Of a DNA stretch of 64,000 nucleotides, positions 1-11,515 are shown piece by piece. This stretch comes from Coprinus comatus (Eukaryota > Basidiomycota > Agaricomycetes > Agaricales > Agaricaceae). The notes beneath the pieces are model-generated. The model did not search any database. It was not told the DNA's origin and worked only from the letters and a program-made list of their open reading frames with translations. The position numbers were made by a program, and so were the translations under genes. The stretch spans positions 124,001 to 188,000 of the forward strand of contig JAWPGT010000037.1 in assembly GCA_034638255.1 (NCBI GenBank), given 5' to 3'. How positions within the stretch are numbered: position 1 is the stretch's first letter; every line of letters begins with the position of its first letter.

Positions 1-6
1 CGCCCT

Positions 7-615
7 GTGAATTACTTCAACCAGCTACGACCCTTAGAGGCCATGTTACACGGTCCTACTGAAGAATCCTTCCTGTCAAATGTAGCAATCCACATATCGG
101 CTTCCAGCCCACAAATTGGTGATCCAAATAATGTTTCACCCCAGAATGGAATAATTCTGGGTTTGCCGTCTATTCCGTCTGTTCCGTCTGTTGGGTCTAA
201 CTCTGATGGGGTCAATAACAAATCACAAGTGAATCTGCCAAACCCGAATCCGCGCGGGATCCTTCAGTTGGAAACAAACCATGCAGGACCATCTACAGCT
301 CAGTCGCCACCTTCACGTAGGGTTACATGGGATCCATCCATCCCCCGCCGTCAAGATAATCACGCTTCCTTCCCTAATCACATAGCCTCAACACCAACCT
401 TGCCACGACCCAATTCTACGTTGCATGAACTGATTCTACAAGACGGGTTCACACCACATATGAGAGAGCATGAAGGGTCATCCCACACCAATCAAGATGA
501 TCCCGTCTTTCGCCAGACTCTATCAGTACGATCTCGGGATGATCTCCCTTTTGAGCAAAGAGCACGTAGATTCGAGTTTACGGAGGCCGACGGGTCCGAT
601 TGGGATATATTATAG
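7..615 (+). CDS. Unidentified low-complexity ORF, possibly the 5' part of the DUF6699-type gene
   Basis: An open frame of about 200 codons, rich in Ser, Pro, Asn and Thr, that I do not recognise. It has a VTWDPS motif in its middle and an acidic end (FTEADGSDWDIL) before a TAG stop. It overlaps the next + strand open frame in a different phase between about 570 and 615, and no good GT-AG intron joins them. So it may be an upstream exon of the following gene separated by a frameshift, or a separate gene cut by the window edge. The first codon seen is not a convincing start, and the gene may begin upstream of the window. Function unknown. Confidence 0.3.
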   Translation: MNYFNQLRPLEAMLHGPTEESFLSNVAIHISASSPQIGDPNNVSPQNGIILGLPSIPSVPSVGSNSDGVNNKSQVNLPNPNPRGILQLETNHAGPSTAQSPPSRRVTWDPSIPRRQDNHASFPNHIASTPTLPRPNSTLHELILQDGFTPHMREHEGSSHTNQDDPVFRQTLSVRSRDDLPFEQRARRFEFTEADGSDWDIL

Positions 616-2508
616 GTCAGCGTCATAGACAGGAATCGTCCCAACGCGTAGTCACGCCACACCAAGCATTCAACGCCCGTGCCAACCCGAAGAATATTTC
701 ATGCAGTTATTGTAAGACGTCTAACTGTCATTGGCAGAGCAAGTTGAGGTTCCGACCGTACGCAAATCCTAGACCACAAAATCACCGGAAAACTTCGTCT
801 CAGAAGCGAAAGGAAGCACGAGGACTTCGAAGAGAACCATACCTAGTTTCTAGAAGTTTAAAACGCCGTTATCACTCAGACAGATCACAGCGAACGGTTA
901 CCAGACGACATATTGGTATCGGACATAAACGCTCACGTTTTATGCCATGGTATAATCCTGCAGGTGTACCTGCAACGGAGCCTTTCCTGCCAATTTTATC
1001 TGTCGATACATCGAAGTGGAAGGATTTACCTCAATTACCGTCTAATGAGCGTTGGAGTAGAATGTTTCCTACGCCTGAAACTAGGAAGTGGATGCCTGTT
1101 CCTCCGTTTCCGCAAGGTGAATTAGTGATTGGATTTCCCCCAGACCCCCCAAATTTGAACGAGATGCATTATGTGGATGTGGATCCCGAAGAGGCTTGTC
1201 CTTCGTTGAGTTTATTTGGTGAGCTGGTTTATGATTGATTCGTAGTTCTGGGAACTTATTGTACATAACGTTCTTCTACAGATCCAGTATATATAACATC
1301 AAAGAGAGCGAAACAGATCGTAGAAGATGTAGCGAAATATGAGGATGAAAGGATGAGAGGACAGAGGCCAATAAAACGGGTGTGGAGAAAAGTGGTTAAG
1401 GATATAAGGACCTATATCTGTGAGTTATGCTTATAACTCCTGAACAATGTTCTGACCGGAAATCCAAGCATCGGCGAAACAGTTATCCCTCACAGTAACC
1501 ACAAAAACCACTATCCGAATCCGGAAACGCTTATCTGCTATTCAGCTACCCAAACTATCTTTATTGAAATCCTCGAAGGAATCGAAAGGCAAAGGACGCG
1601 AAATCAATCAAGATGTAGAAGAATCAAGGTCAACAGACACATTATCTACATTCTCTGTTGGAATCTTCACACCAGTTTCACGACCTTCCACTCCTATCCA
1701 AACACCTCTCACTTTCGAGCTCAATCCATTACTACGTCATGATCCTCATTCACCCGAACGTTCCGTTATTTGGCACGTTTCCTTAGACCCTTGTACAGCA
1801 CTTTATCCTCCTCTCGATCCTAACTCGTTCCTCACTAGTCCACCTGTACTTCCAATTAATGACGTTCACTTTCATGGTCCTGCTACAATACCACCAATCA
1901 CGAAAATGAAGATCGACAAATTAGCTGATTTCCCTTTGGTCAAATGTCTCAAACTCAATTCGAAACTTATTCCTAAACGAAAACGAAATGGAGAACCAGA
2001 AGTTGAATTGAGAAGTTTACCTTGGCCTATGGTTGTTCATGGAACAGGGGAAGGTGGTGTTGTACGTGTGATTGATATCTATACGATGATCTTTCAGAAT
2101 TTCAGTATGTATATTACTCAAGAAGAGTTTGGGTTATGGGGAAAGGAGAAACAAGGTGCTTTGGTAAGTGCGTTTGAACAAAGAAGAACATGGGAAAAAG
2201 ATGCTAGAAGTTATGTCAATACTTTTAATGAACCTCCTTTTGCTTCGGGAAGTGGTGGTGGTGTGAGGCTTGAACCGCTTGCAATTCCGGAGAAAGGGCT
2301 TATGAGGAGTGAGTGGTTGGGTACTGGAAGAACTATGTTTAGAGGTGTAGAAAAGAGTCCTGAAGGTGATGGATGGACGCTTTTTATTGGTTCGTCAAAC
2401 GTAACTTCCAAGGATGCTTGTATTTATAGCAAAAAAAGTCCATCCGAGGAATTACGTGGTGCGATTTCGGAGAACGTTGAAGTGGAAGTTGGTAGTAGAG
2501 CCCAGTAA
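600..2508 (+). CDS. DUF6699-type basidiomycete protein (multi-exon)
   Basis: Three exons fit GT-AG rules with consistent phase: up to 1218, 1282-1419 and 1469-2508 (introns of 63 and 49 bp). The last exon has the pattern I know from the DUF6699 family. It has a hydrophobic HPLL-like opening, then WHVSLDPC, then an AT-P motif (GPATIPPI), then a core near SLPWPMVVHG followed by DIYTMIFQNFSMYI and a WGKEKQGALVSAFEQRR helix. The N-terminal part is basic and Pro/Ser-rich. The family has no established function and is typical of Agaricomycetes, often in many copies. The start is uncertain: the frame is open from about 570 and the first clear in-frame ATG is at 942 (MPWYNPAG). The family call is inference from pattern memory. 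Confidence 0.6.
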
Positions 2509-2601
2509 TGTGTGTTTTATTCGAGATGTACTTCGTATTGTATGTACTGTTATATCCTTTCCTGTACATTTGTTATTCTGTTGTCAAATTTTCGAATTGT
2601 A

Positions 2602-3189
2602 TTACACTTCAGCGTCAAAAACCCACTTGAATAATGAATTTGAGGCAACTCAACTTTTTTGCGTCCACAACAACCGTATTGCATGAGCGGCCGAATCCAT
2701 CCCTAGATCTGGTAGCAACTCTTGGGTCATATGGATATAGCATCTATTTCCTATAAAACCATAACTGGTTTATACTTATCTGCAGGCGGTTTCCTCCTTC
2801 CCTGTGTAAGGGTAGCAGGATAGTTGATCTCATCGTTATTCTCTATAACATCAATGTAAAATGTACGCACTTTAGTAACCAAAAAACCTTCCTTGAAGAT
2901 ATATGCTGACGCACAGTATCCTGGAACTTGAAGAAAAAGATCTGAATGTTTATTCATAAATAAGCCATCCTCGTATTTCCAAAGTTGATTATCGCAGTTC
3001 TCCCGTTTTTGGTCAATAATAATTCCGGCGCCTTCCTTTCAGAGATCGGATTATTCATGCATGTTATATCCCAGTCACTAAATAAGGAATACGAACATTT
3101 TCGTCGCCTTTCGTGACGTCAAGCACCTTTCCATCATGCACGTTGCGAATGAAAAAGTATCCAGTAGGAAACTTACGAGATTCTGTCAT
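2602..3189 (-). pseudogene. Ricin-B-type lectin relic (copy 1)
   Basis: Read on the minus strand this is a decayed copy of the intact lectin at 6959-7539. It starts with ATG at 3189 and shares FPTGYFFIRNV, then KVLDV, then an NQLW-type motif (CDNQLWKYEDG), then FLQVPGY, then INYPATLTQG, then the YPYDPRV block and a VVVDAKKL tail. Intron positions match the intact copy. It is broken: the frame shifts before the WFYR motif, a stop follows directly after it, and the tail is out of frame. About 300 bp upstream also resemble the DNA upstream of the intact copy, so a whole promoter-plus-gene unit was duplicated in direct orientation about 4.3 kb apart. Confidence 0.75.
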
Positions 3190-3604
3190 AATCAAAATAT
3201 TGATGTGGACAGGGATTAGACTCGAAGATCACAGAAATCTCTGATCAATTAAATGCTATAAGATTCTCCCACCCAAGATAAAGGTGCCCTCGTCGTGAAA
3301 GATGACGATGAGGTCTCTTACACTACAAGGTGATAGATACTTCGGTGGCGGCAGTTCTCAGCTTCTGGCATAGTTTACATTTAATCTGGTATTTCCGAAT
3401 AATACTGAGGAGACAATCATATTGACATAAGGCTCTTCCAACGAGCAAGGTATGAGTGCCTGGCCGAAAATGACGATGAATACAGATGGACTAGTATCTC
3501 TGCATAGCAGGACAAACCCTAATGCCAACCCTCCACCTTCCCCTTCTCTATTTCATTTTCCTTTTGATACGCATACACACCCCAATGCGATCAGATAACA
3601 AGCA

Positions 3605-3696
3605 ACGCCTCCACATCTACCTCCACGCCTCCACATCTACCTCCACGCCTCCACATCTACCTCCACGCCTCCACATCTACCTCCACGCCTCCACAC
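3605..3696. repeat. Tandem repeat, 20-bp unit, about 4.5 copies
   Basis: Perfect head-to-tail copies of ACGCCTCCACATCTACCTCC. Each unit is itself made of two related halves (CCTCCAC / CCTCCACG). It lies between the lectin relic and the kinase relic and is not part of a gene I can support. Confidence 0.95.
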
Positions 3697-4081
3697 TATC
3701 ACCAGGCGTGGTTCCTCATAACCTATACTGTCGAAGATCTGATGCTAGAATGAATTGTATTTATTAGCTTACTATGCACATGTGCTAGTAGGTACGGGTC
3801 ACTGCTAGTTTACTTGTGGCGATATATAAATGCAGATTAAAAAGAAAAGGAAGAAAAAAGCATGGTCTAGGTGACCCTCCTGCAAGAAAACCTATCTGCG
3901 TGTGTAGATACTTCAGACACAGAGGGTGTCAATTCATATGTACTTTTGTAAGAAAAACTTGACAGTGCAATCGGATCGGTACACGACACTGTTGCGCTTC
4001 GAATCTATAGTACGCAATGAATTATCTATCGTTCAGAGATCTGAATCGATGAAAGCAGTAGATACTAGTATTCGACTCAAA

Positions 4082-6310
4082 TTAACTTTTACTTGACCCA
4101 TTAACCCCAGAAGACATTCTCTGAGTTTTTTTTCTACGATTATTATAGTCTTCTTCAACTTTCCGTTTGGCATCTTTATAGGTGAGATTATTGAATTGAG
4201 GGGCGTCTACCACTGGCCACAGTGATTCACGGGCAAGATGTTTTCGAAGTACTCCAACAAACCACGATTGTTCTTTAATCACCGTTTTCCTACGGGCACA
4301 ATCATTGATTTCACTGGTGGGATCCTTATATGTTCGTCGTATTATCTCCTTTTCTTCTTCATAGAGTGGGATACGATAATGATAAGCGAGATACACTTTT
4401 AGTTCCGTGATCAAGTTGTCGAGTGCAGGGCGACTTGTAAATTCTGTTTGCCACGGAGATAGCATCCACCAACATTTTCTATTTCCTCCAGTGGCTTCGT
4501 CATCCTCCTTAACAGCAGGTTGACACTCGTTGTAACGCAGCATGTGATACTCCATCTTTTCCAACTCATTGTGATGTGTATATTGAAGGGCAATCCAGCT
4601 TAGCAGGTGCAAAGCAGATTCACGGCCGTCTTCGAGGACGTGACGCGTTGAAGGATTCATAAGGAGGTTGGCAGACATGAATTCCCATGTTCCCTGTAGT
4701 TGATTTATTAGACAACGGAGAAGAAAAAAAGGGTGTTCATACCACTCGTTTATAAGAAGATTTATTATTTTCCAGTGTACTGAGAAGAGAAGATAGATCC
4801 CAATCGATCAAAATTCCTTTTCCCTCCTTCGTAATCAATATATTCCCAACGCTAATGTCACGGTGAAGGATACCAGCTTTGAAATAAGCGTCGTCATGAG
4901 CTGAAAATCCCCTAACGGTAAGGCCTTAAGGAATGGGACAATAGTATAGAGGGAAAAGGTCCGTACCTTCCATTGCATCCGCAATTGCGGAGACAAACTG
5001 GTGCGATGATGTAAAATGTGTCAAAGGCGACAGGTCTGCCTACATTCTTTAATGCAAGACGATAATGTAGAAGTGGTTTTTCAAACGGGGGATCAAGCGC
5101 AGTGATTGTTTCATGACCGATGTCATGTCCAAAGGTAAATGTAGCAATATTTCTAACTCCAGCCTCCTCCAACCTTTTATAAACCTGACCTTCGTTCTCA
5201 CTTTCTACGCCACTTTCTCTCCAATACTCTTTCACATAGACAATTTTCCCATCCGACATATTCCAGGCTTTCATCCCTCGTGTTCCTTTACCAAACGGTG
5301 AGTGATTATTGTATGGGAGAGGGTATGATACAATGACATGGTGCATCCTTGGGGGCTTAGTATCACGATTGGGAATCATCATTTTTCGAAATTCCCTGTG
5401 CCAATTTTCTCCACCATCCTCACTCGCTATTTCTTGCAATGCGTGAATATTCATCTTTGCTTCTTCTTCCAAGTCCTCGTACGCGGCATCACCGGGTTCT
5501 GTCTTGTTACATGGTACTATAGTTGGGTCATGGCCGCGCTGTAGTGGTGTGGCTTGAGAATAGCGCAAGAAAAACTCGGCAAGAGGGCATTCGACGTCTT
5601 TTCCATATTCAAATTTCTCTGTGATAATGGCACGCTGGCGATCCCATACTGCCAGCCTCGCACAGTTATCTATGACCAGCATGGAAAAGGTGAATAGGCG
5701 GAATTGCGTTTCGAGGATTGCAGAGGACTGCAACAACATCCGACCTCGACAACATCCTGCACTTTGGGTTTTGCGCTCCCATAAGTACGGAGGCCCGAAT
5801 CCTTTCAGTCCCATTTCATCGTCGAATGGGTCTGCATCTCGCATTGCAATGGATTCTCCTCCCGGCTTGAAACGGGAATTCGTTCTGAACATGATGGGAA
5901 ATTCTATGCATGACCAATTGAGGCAATTTGTGTCCATTTCCGCCGCATTGTATACAGATACACTCGGCCTACAGGTAGCGGGTATCTTAGAATGGGTATC
6001 CACAAACTTGAGGTTGGGCGTCAATTTCCTTGCGGACATCATCTTCAATACAATCAGCGTCAAAATATGCATATTTCAAATAGCACTGACAAACTCTGCA
6101 CACCAATCGGCTTCGTCCTTGATGTGAGAGACACTTGAAAACGGCATATTAGATTCTAAAGGCTCTTTTGCATCATGTTCCAGCGCGGGGAGAAATTCGT
6201 CCAGGAAATGTGACAGGAATGGGTCCTACAACTTCGCTTTGAGATTCTATAGCCAATTTTTCGTGGAGGTCAGGCGTCGGAAACTTGATCTCAAGAGGCA
6301 GCTTGCTCAT
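4082..6310 (-). pseudogene. FunK1-type fungal protein kinase, decayed
   Basis: FunK1 kinases are a basidiomycete-expanded, kinase-like family of unknown substrate. From the ATG at 6310 the minus strand reads an N-terminal VGPIPV...FLDEFLP motif, then DEADWCAEFVSAI, then LTPNLKFVDT, a long central region with DPFDD, and a C-terminal lobe. That lobe holds a catalytic-loop motif HRDISVGNI (about 4842-4867), DWDLS in place of DFG (about 4797-4811), and GTWEFMSANLL. Introns at 4694-4742 and 4901-4966 are clean. Breaks: a frameshift near 6228, an in-frame TGA at 6076-6078, and a frameshift near 5030 between the NVGR and LTHF segments. Three lesions make a pseudogene likely, although sequence errors cannot be excluded. 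It sits between two lectin copies in the same orientation. Confidence 0.8.
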
Positions 6311-6958
6311 ATTTATCTGGTGATTAGCTGTCTTCAAAAGTAGGTGTTGTCAAAGCCTCACGCGTTTAACGGAAAGGTGTAATATTCAACAGCACATGAT
6401 CACGTTGTAAGAACGTGGGAGCAGTTTGTTGGGGCAGTTGCTGGTTGTCCCTTGATTAACTATTTCTCCAAGCTCCCATTGAAAAGTCCATCCAAATTTT
6501 CGGTCAGATTCCGGGTAATCCAGAAATATTATGTATTCCAGTATATGTGTTCTATATTTATCCGAAACCCCCCCGAAAAGGTTCGAATTAGTCACTAGCC
6601 AGAATGGCCCAGAATATATCTACTACATTCTCTGCACTATTCATGTAAATCTTAATATGATAGTATAAATAGCATTATCTCAATAATTTTCGGAGCCTGA
6701 GACAGAAATAATACGATGAACTTACCTGTGCAACCTTGACAAGTCAGTGCGTAAGGATAACTAGCAGTTGGTATTCCATCAGGAGAAAATTCACAAACTT
6801 AATCCACAATTCTATACCCAGTATTGCTCTCGTATACATCGTACATCGCTTGAGCCCCATGCGATATATGTAATAATACGGGAACAGTCCTGGCTTCGAC
6901 TGTGTACTACACCAACCGCCGCGTCGTTACTATATCATCCTTTTTTAACGTTCACACT

Positions 6959-7539
6959 TCAAACTCCGTCGAAAGCCCACTTGAATCTGGGATCATGCAA
7001 TCTTTTCGCGTCTACCACAATGGTATTACCTGAATGACCGTGACCATCCTTAGGTGTAATGGCGACTCTTGGGTCATAGGGAAATAACATCTGTGTCCGG
7101 TAAAACCATAATTGATTTATATCTGCAGGTGGTATTCCTCGTTTTCCTTGTGTAAGGACAACTGGATAATCGATTTCGTCACCATCTTCTAAAAAAAATG
7201 GGACAGTGAGCGCTTCTGCCAAAAAAAACGCAGTGTTAAAACTGATCAACTCACCGTATCCTGCAACTTCAAGGAAAAGACCTGAATTTTTGTTAACCAA
7301 CAAACCATCTTCATATCTCCAAAGTTGGTTGTCATAATTTTCGTGCTTTCGGTCGTAGAGAACAACTTGAGCTCCCGTCTAGAGAAGAAACGCCACATTA
7401 TATTCAGGAACGTGCTGTTGGAAGGCTGAAAAGTAGAAGGATTACGAACCAATTTGCTGTCTTTCTCTACGTCGAGCACTTTTCCATATTGCACATTCCG
7501 GATGAAAAAGTATCCGGTAGGAAAAAAGCTTTTGGGCAT
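6959..7539 (-). CDS. Small ricin-B-type beta-trefoil lectin (copy 2), intact
   Basis: Three exons, 7450-7539, 7255-7378 and 6959-7215, with introns of 71 and 39 bp. Together they give an uninterrupted frame of 156 residues. Beta-trefoil hallmarks are present: FFIRN(V)..GKVLDV near residues 12-25, a Q-x-W type motif NQLWRYEDG, GLFLEVAGYG, then a second INQLWFY and DPRFKWAFDG at the C-terminus. At about 150 residues this is one trefoil domain. No signal peptide is seen, so the protein is probably cytoplasmic, as for many mushroom storage or defence lectins. Sugar specificity cannot be read from the sequence. The nearest relative in the window is relic copy 1. Confidence 0.85.
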
Positions 7540-7893
7540 AATTAGTCAGAGTGATGAATACTACAGATGTGGGAGAAGATCACGAAGTCGCACAGTCCTC
7601 CTTCTCATCAATAAGATGCTGTAAGACTCTCCCACCCATAAATAGACAAAGGTACCCTGGGTCATTGCGAAAAGAAGACGTCTCTAAAATCTAATTAACT
7701 TTGTACGACATACAACTTCAATTTGCGCTCTTACCTTGAATATGTTGCGGAGGTAATATCTTGAAATTGAGGTCACATGGCTCTTCTCTGTGCTGGTAAT
7801 ACTAGGTCATTCGAAGCGACAAGAGATAGTGGTGGTAAGCACAGGATGATACATAGTGCAATGATACTCTACTACCATGATTTGCTTATTCAT

Positions 7894-8883
7894 CGTCAGT
7901 AAAAATATTGATTTAATATATGTAAATGTATATTATGTATTTGAATACAATTCTGGTAACGACATGTATTGTGTTTAAATGTCTGGTATTGAACGTGTTT
8001 GCGCTTATATGCCCTACACCTGAAAAGCAACAATCATGTTTATATAAAAACCATCATGTGGGAATAGACATTTATTTTTTTGACATATATTAACTATACA
8101 TCATTAGTATATAGCATACATGTCTTACCCTCAAGTTGTGGCATTAATATATGCTGTATAGCATACTGGATTTATGAATATATGAGCATATATGTGGTAT
8201 AAAAAAAGTGTAGCTGCATATATGCAGTATGGTATCCCTATAGAGAACACTCTATTCTATATGTCTAGCTATAATATGGCTATACAAATGAGTAGAATAT
8301 GTAGCTAAAGAGAATCACTTTTTAATAGTGGTAGCATCATAACAATTGAGCAAGAATATGTGAAGATATGAGCAAGACGTTAGTGAACAGTGAGCAATCC
8401 CTCTGGAAAATGTGGTCCTGTTCTGATGTACTGCGATCAACGACAATAAATGAAGCCATGGTTTAGTGGTTCGTTTTACTTAGCTTTAATTTCAGTGATC
8501 AATAGGTACTTAGTTCAATTCCTGATCGTTGCAAAATTTCAACTGTAATTATAATTATGTATAATAATAATAAATAAATAAATAAAAATACTCATTGTAA
8601 ATATATCCTTGTGTAATGCCTGTGTTGGTAAGTCAAAGAATGTAACCGGGGGACACAGTAGATTATCATTTTTTACTTTTATATATACCTAATTATTATT
8701 TGAATATATTCAAATACATTCAAATACATTTCCTACAATCTATATAATTCTAGTAGTCTATATATGCAACCTGAACAGGAATATTCACAAATATGCTCAT
8801 TACCATAATTGTTAACAATGTAAACAATGTAAGCAAGGTAAGAGCATATATGCACATATATTCAAACCACTTTTTTACTGACG
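7894..8883. mobile_element. Non-autonomous TIR element, 990 bp (CGTCAG family, copy A)
   Basis: The ends are inverted repeats, CGTCAGTAAAAA at the left and its reverse complement at the right (12 bp perfect). Both ends are flanked by CAT (7891-7893 and 8884-8886), a 3-bp target duplication. The interior is very A+T-rich, with no open frame of note. A second element with the same ends lies at 41508-42468. Superfamily is uncertain: short TIRs with a 2-3 bp duplication fit a CACTA-like or related cut-and-paste element moved in trans. Confidence 0.8.
8452..8530 (+). other. tRNA-like Pol III promoter pair inside element A
   Basis: An A-box-like TGGTTTAGTGG at 8459-8469 and a B-box-like AGTTCAATTCC at 8512-8522, with 53 nt between their starts. 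I could not fold a complete cloverleaf, so this is not called as a tRNA. The equivalent pair occurs at the same relative position in element B. Confidence 0.3.
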
Positions 8884-9267
8884 CATCGAAACTTAACTTA
8901 TGATTCCTGGCATGCAAGATTTATCCTGGCAGTTGAACGTTGAACGTTGAACCTTTCCTATTCTCTTTTAACCATTTATTTCACAGCTTCTTTCAATCCT
9001 GGTCGCATTCAAGTCTCTTTTCACTCACCCCGTGAACTACTGAGGCTCCTATTTCTCTTCTCCAATTATCAATTCAACTTGGTGGCAGCGTATTCCTTTA
9101 TTTCCGGTCACAACTTTCAGGCTCCAAGCTCAACACAACAATATCATCCTATTATTCCAAATTCCATTTCACATAATGATCATGATCCACTGAAAAACAT
9201 GCTCTGCTACTATGATACTTTCCATCGTCACCATCATCATCTCTGATCACAAAGCTTATTGTAGTAC

Positions 9268-9512
9268 CTCTCAAACTGCAACAAAAATCCACTGGAAGGT
9301 AGGATTGTCCAACTGGACAGAATCCACAACAGCCGGGGAACCCGCAGTACTTCCTCCAGTAAGACGAACCCTCAGTAAAATATTCTTCAATGAGGAATAT
9401 AGTAACATAGGAATTGGTACATACCGCAGTACGACCTCCAGCAAGGACTAAAACCAGAGGCGAGATTGCGAATGTAAAAGTTTCCAGCAGGAAATACGTG
9501 ACTTATATCTAA
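9268..9512 (-). pseudogene. Ricin-B-type lectin fragment (copy 6), internally deleted
   Basis: On the minus strand, 9512 downward reads an N-terminal lectin segment (HVFPAGNFYIRNLASG). It is followed almost directly by the C-terminal segment LTGGSTAGSPAVVDSVQLDN...FQW near 9390-9275. The middle two-thirds of the gene (the exon-2 trefoil lobe) is missing. It is closest to copies 3 and 4 and lies directly beside the inverted duplication arm. Confidence 0.7.
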
Positions 9513-9584
9513 AAGAGGGTTAAGTTGTTGAATTACTTGGAGTTTTTTTGTCGAGACCTTGGTCATTCTTTTATACAATAAAAT

Positions 9585-11515
9585 CGGATCCCTTACATGA
9601 ACAAATGTTGATTATTCTGAGGATTTCGCTTGCTTGAAACGTTTTCCAGGCTATCTGTCTCATCTAAGGAGACCAAAGATTGATGAAAATAAATATAAGG
9701 TGTAAGAGTGAGTGTGATCGTTTTTCTTCTAGTTTAGCTCGTTTCTGATCATTTGTTTTTGGCTCAGGCCTACTCACCAGATGTTAATTCGCCGCTTTAA
9801 GGGCTCCCGGGAGTCCAGAATATCAGAGAAGTAGCGTTGTACGAGAATTATCAAACTGCTAAGATGATCATATGAGACAGAACCGCTACATCATTGTTTT
9901 TCGGGTTTCTCTATTCCGTTCTGCTTCGAGTAAAGAGAACACTCTTAATATTTTACAGTCCACCTATCTTGTTTTTATATGGCTTCTAATTATCTTACAG
10001 TATCACCAAAGTGATGGTATTACGACGCTTGCTGAATGACATTCCTATAAGTACCTTAGCACCACCGCACTATATTTAGAGAATACCTTTACTTGAAAGG
10101 TACGCCGCTTGCTGACAGTGTGGGTAAGGCTTTGGACTTACGAACGTCCTGAAGGGAAATCTAATTGTAAGTCCAGTTTCCTTCCAACTTAGTGCCTATA
10201 AAATTGACACCCGCCTCACAGTATACTCTTTGTCACTCATTTTTCTTCTCTAATAACTTCACTGACATTTTCTTTAAACTTGCCCAATTGAATGTTTTAT
10301 GCCGTATGAAAAGCTCCCGAACTGGGGCGGGGCTAAAAATAGCTACCATGGGATTGACGACAAAGATAGTACATGTAAATACTACCAACGGCCAATACTG
10401 AGCCTTCGCGTGTGACAACAAACACTCCACAATGAAGCTTATTTTATACACTGGACTCGAAGTAATCACTATTTCAGCAAGTAAAATCGAGCCAAAAATA
10501 AATGCTTCGACTTCGACAAACTAGACTAGAAAAAATACAAGAATACTGAGTCACTCTCACTCTTAGCATACCTTCTCGTTTTAAATGAGTTGGCATTTCA
10601 TCAATTATTAGACTTGTCAATGAGGACAGGAAACTTGGAACAGTCTCGAGAAACCGAATACTATGTTTGTTGAACAACTTCAAGGCCGTTCCTCTTTGAG
10701 AATTTTGTACCAACTTAGAACTAGACTCAGAAGTCATGTTCACATGCACATGTAAGGCATCATAGCTTTTGTATAAAAGCCAGCCAAAGTCTCACCAAAA
10801 ACCTCAAGTTGTTCAACAGCTTTAAAACCCATCTTTCAATTTCGATAATGAGTCACGGATTCCCTGCTGGAAACTTTTACATTGTCAACGTTGCCTCTGA
10901 CTTAGTCCTTGACGTCTCAGGCAGTCTCACTGCGGTGAATACTACCACTACTATCTTACCATTTGCACTGTGACTGGCGTTCGTTACTAATATCACTATT
11001 ACATAGCCTGGTTCACGTGTAATCGTTTATACTCGTAACAATCCTCAAACCAGAAATCAACTTTGGCGTTATGAGAGTGGATTCATAATCAGTGTTGCTT
11101 CTGGTCTTGTCCTCGAGGTTCCTGGCTATGGTGAATTTATCAAATTATCATAAATTTCTCACAACATACCCTAACAGAAGTTTACAGAAGCAGGAGGTTT
11201 CATCACCCCGGGAACTGAAGTTGTTATAAATACTAGGAGGGAAATACCTGATAGTATCAATCAAGTCTGGGCTTATAATCCGGGGGGATTACTTGGACCT
11301 TATGATCCTAGGGTTCGCCTTACTGGAGGAAGTACTGCTGGTTCTCCGGCTATAGTGGATTCCATCCAGTTGGATAATCCTGCCTTCCAGTGGACCTTGG
11401 ATCCGGCTTGAGAAGTTGACTTGAAGTAGTGGTATATGAAAGTTAGTAGTCTCAGATGATGATGTGAAATGGAAATAGTAGTGAATTAGTAGGATTGTGA
11501 ACGGAAAACCCTGTG
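9585..11515 (+). repeat. Arm 1 of a large inverted segmental duplication
   Basis: This segment, including about 1.25 kb of upstream DNA and lectin copy 3, matches the reverse complement of about 40830-43690. Matching landmarks run in the same order: CTTACATGA near 9593, the GAGTGTGATC stretch near 9710, TTAATATT near 9944, CACACTGT near 10117, and the lectin exons and 3' flank to about 11515. Divergence is visible but moderate. The arms are about 29 kb apart. Arm 2 has gained a 961-bp element. Confidence 0.85.
10848..11411 (+). CDS. Small ricin-B-type beta-trefoil lectin (copy 3), intact
   Basis: Exons 10848-10934, 11007-11130 and 11188-11411 give 144 uninterrupted residues; the introns are 72 and 57 bp. 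Features: FPAGNFYIVNVASDLVLDVSG at the N-terminus, RNQLWRYESG (Q-x-W motif), SGLVLEVPGYG, then PGTEVVINTRRE, INQVWAY and FQWTLDP at the end. One beta-trefoil domain, no signal peptide. The start ATG lies in the same context as in copy 4, which supports it. It sits inside an inverted duplication, so copies 3 and 4 are segmental paralogues. Intron positions are shared with copy 2, which shows one common ancestor for the family. Confidence 0.85.

Noticed and set aside
3605..3696. CRISPR-like array
   Set aside because: The units are directly adjacent with no unique spacers, and the organism is a fungus.
3522..3767. Short + strand frame with HIYLHAST repeats
   Set aside because: It only translates the 20-bp tandem repeat; no start context or family.
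10192..10749. Open frames in duplication arm 1, and the 109-codon frame at 42713-43042 in arm 2
   Set aside because: The similarity reflects duplicated non-coding DNA; the frames are not preserved between the arms.
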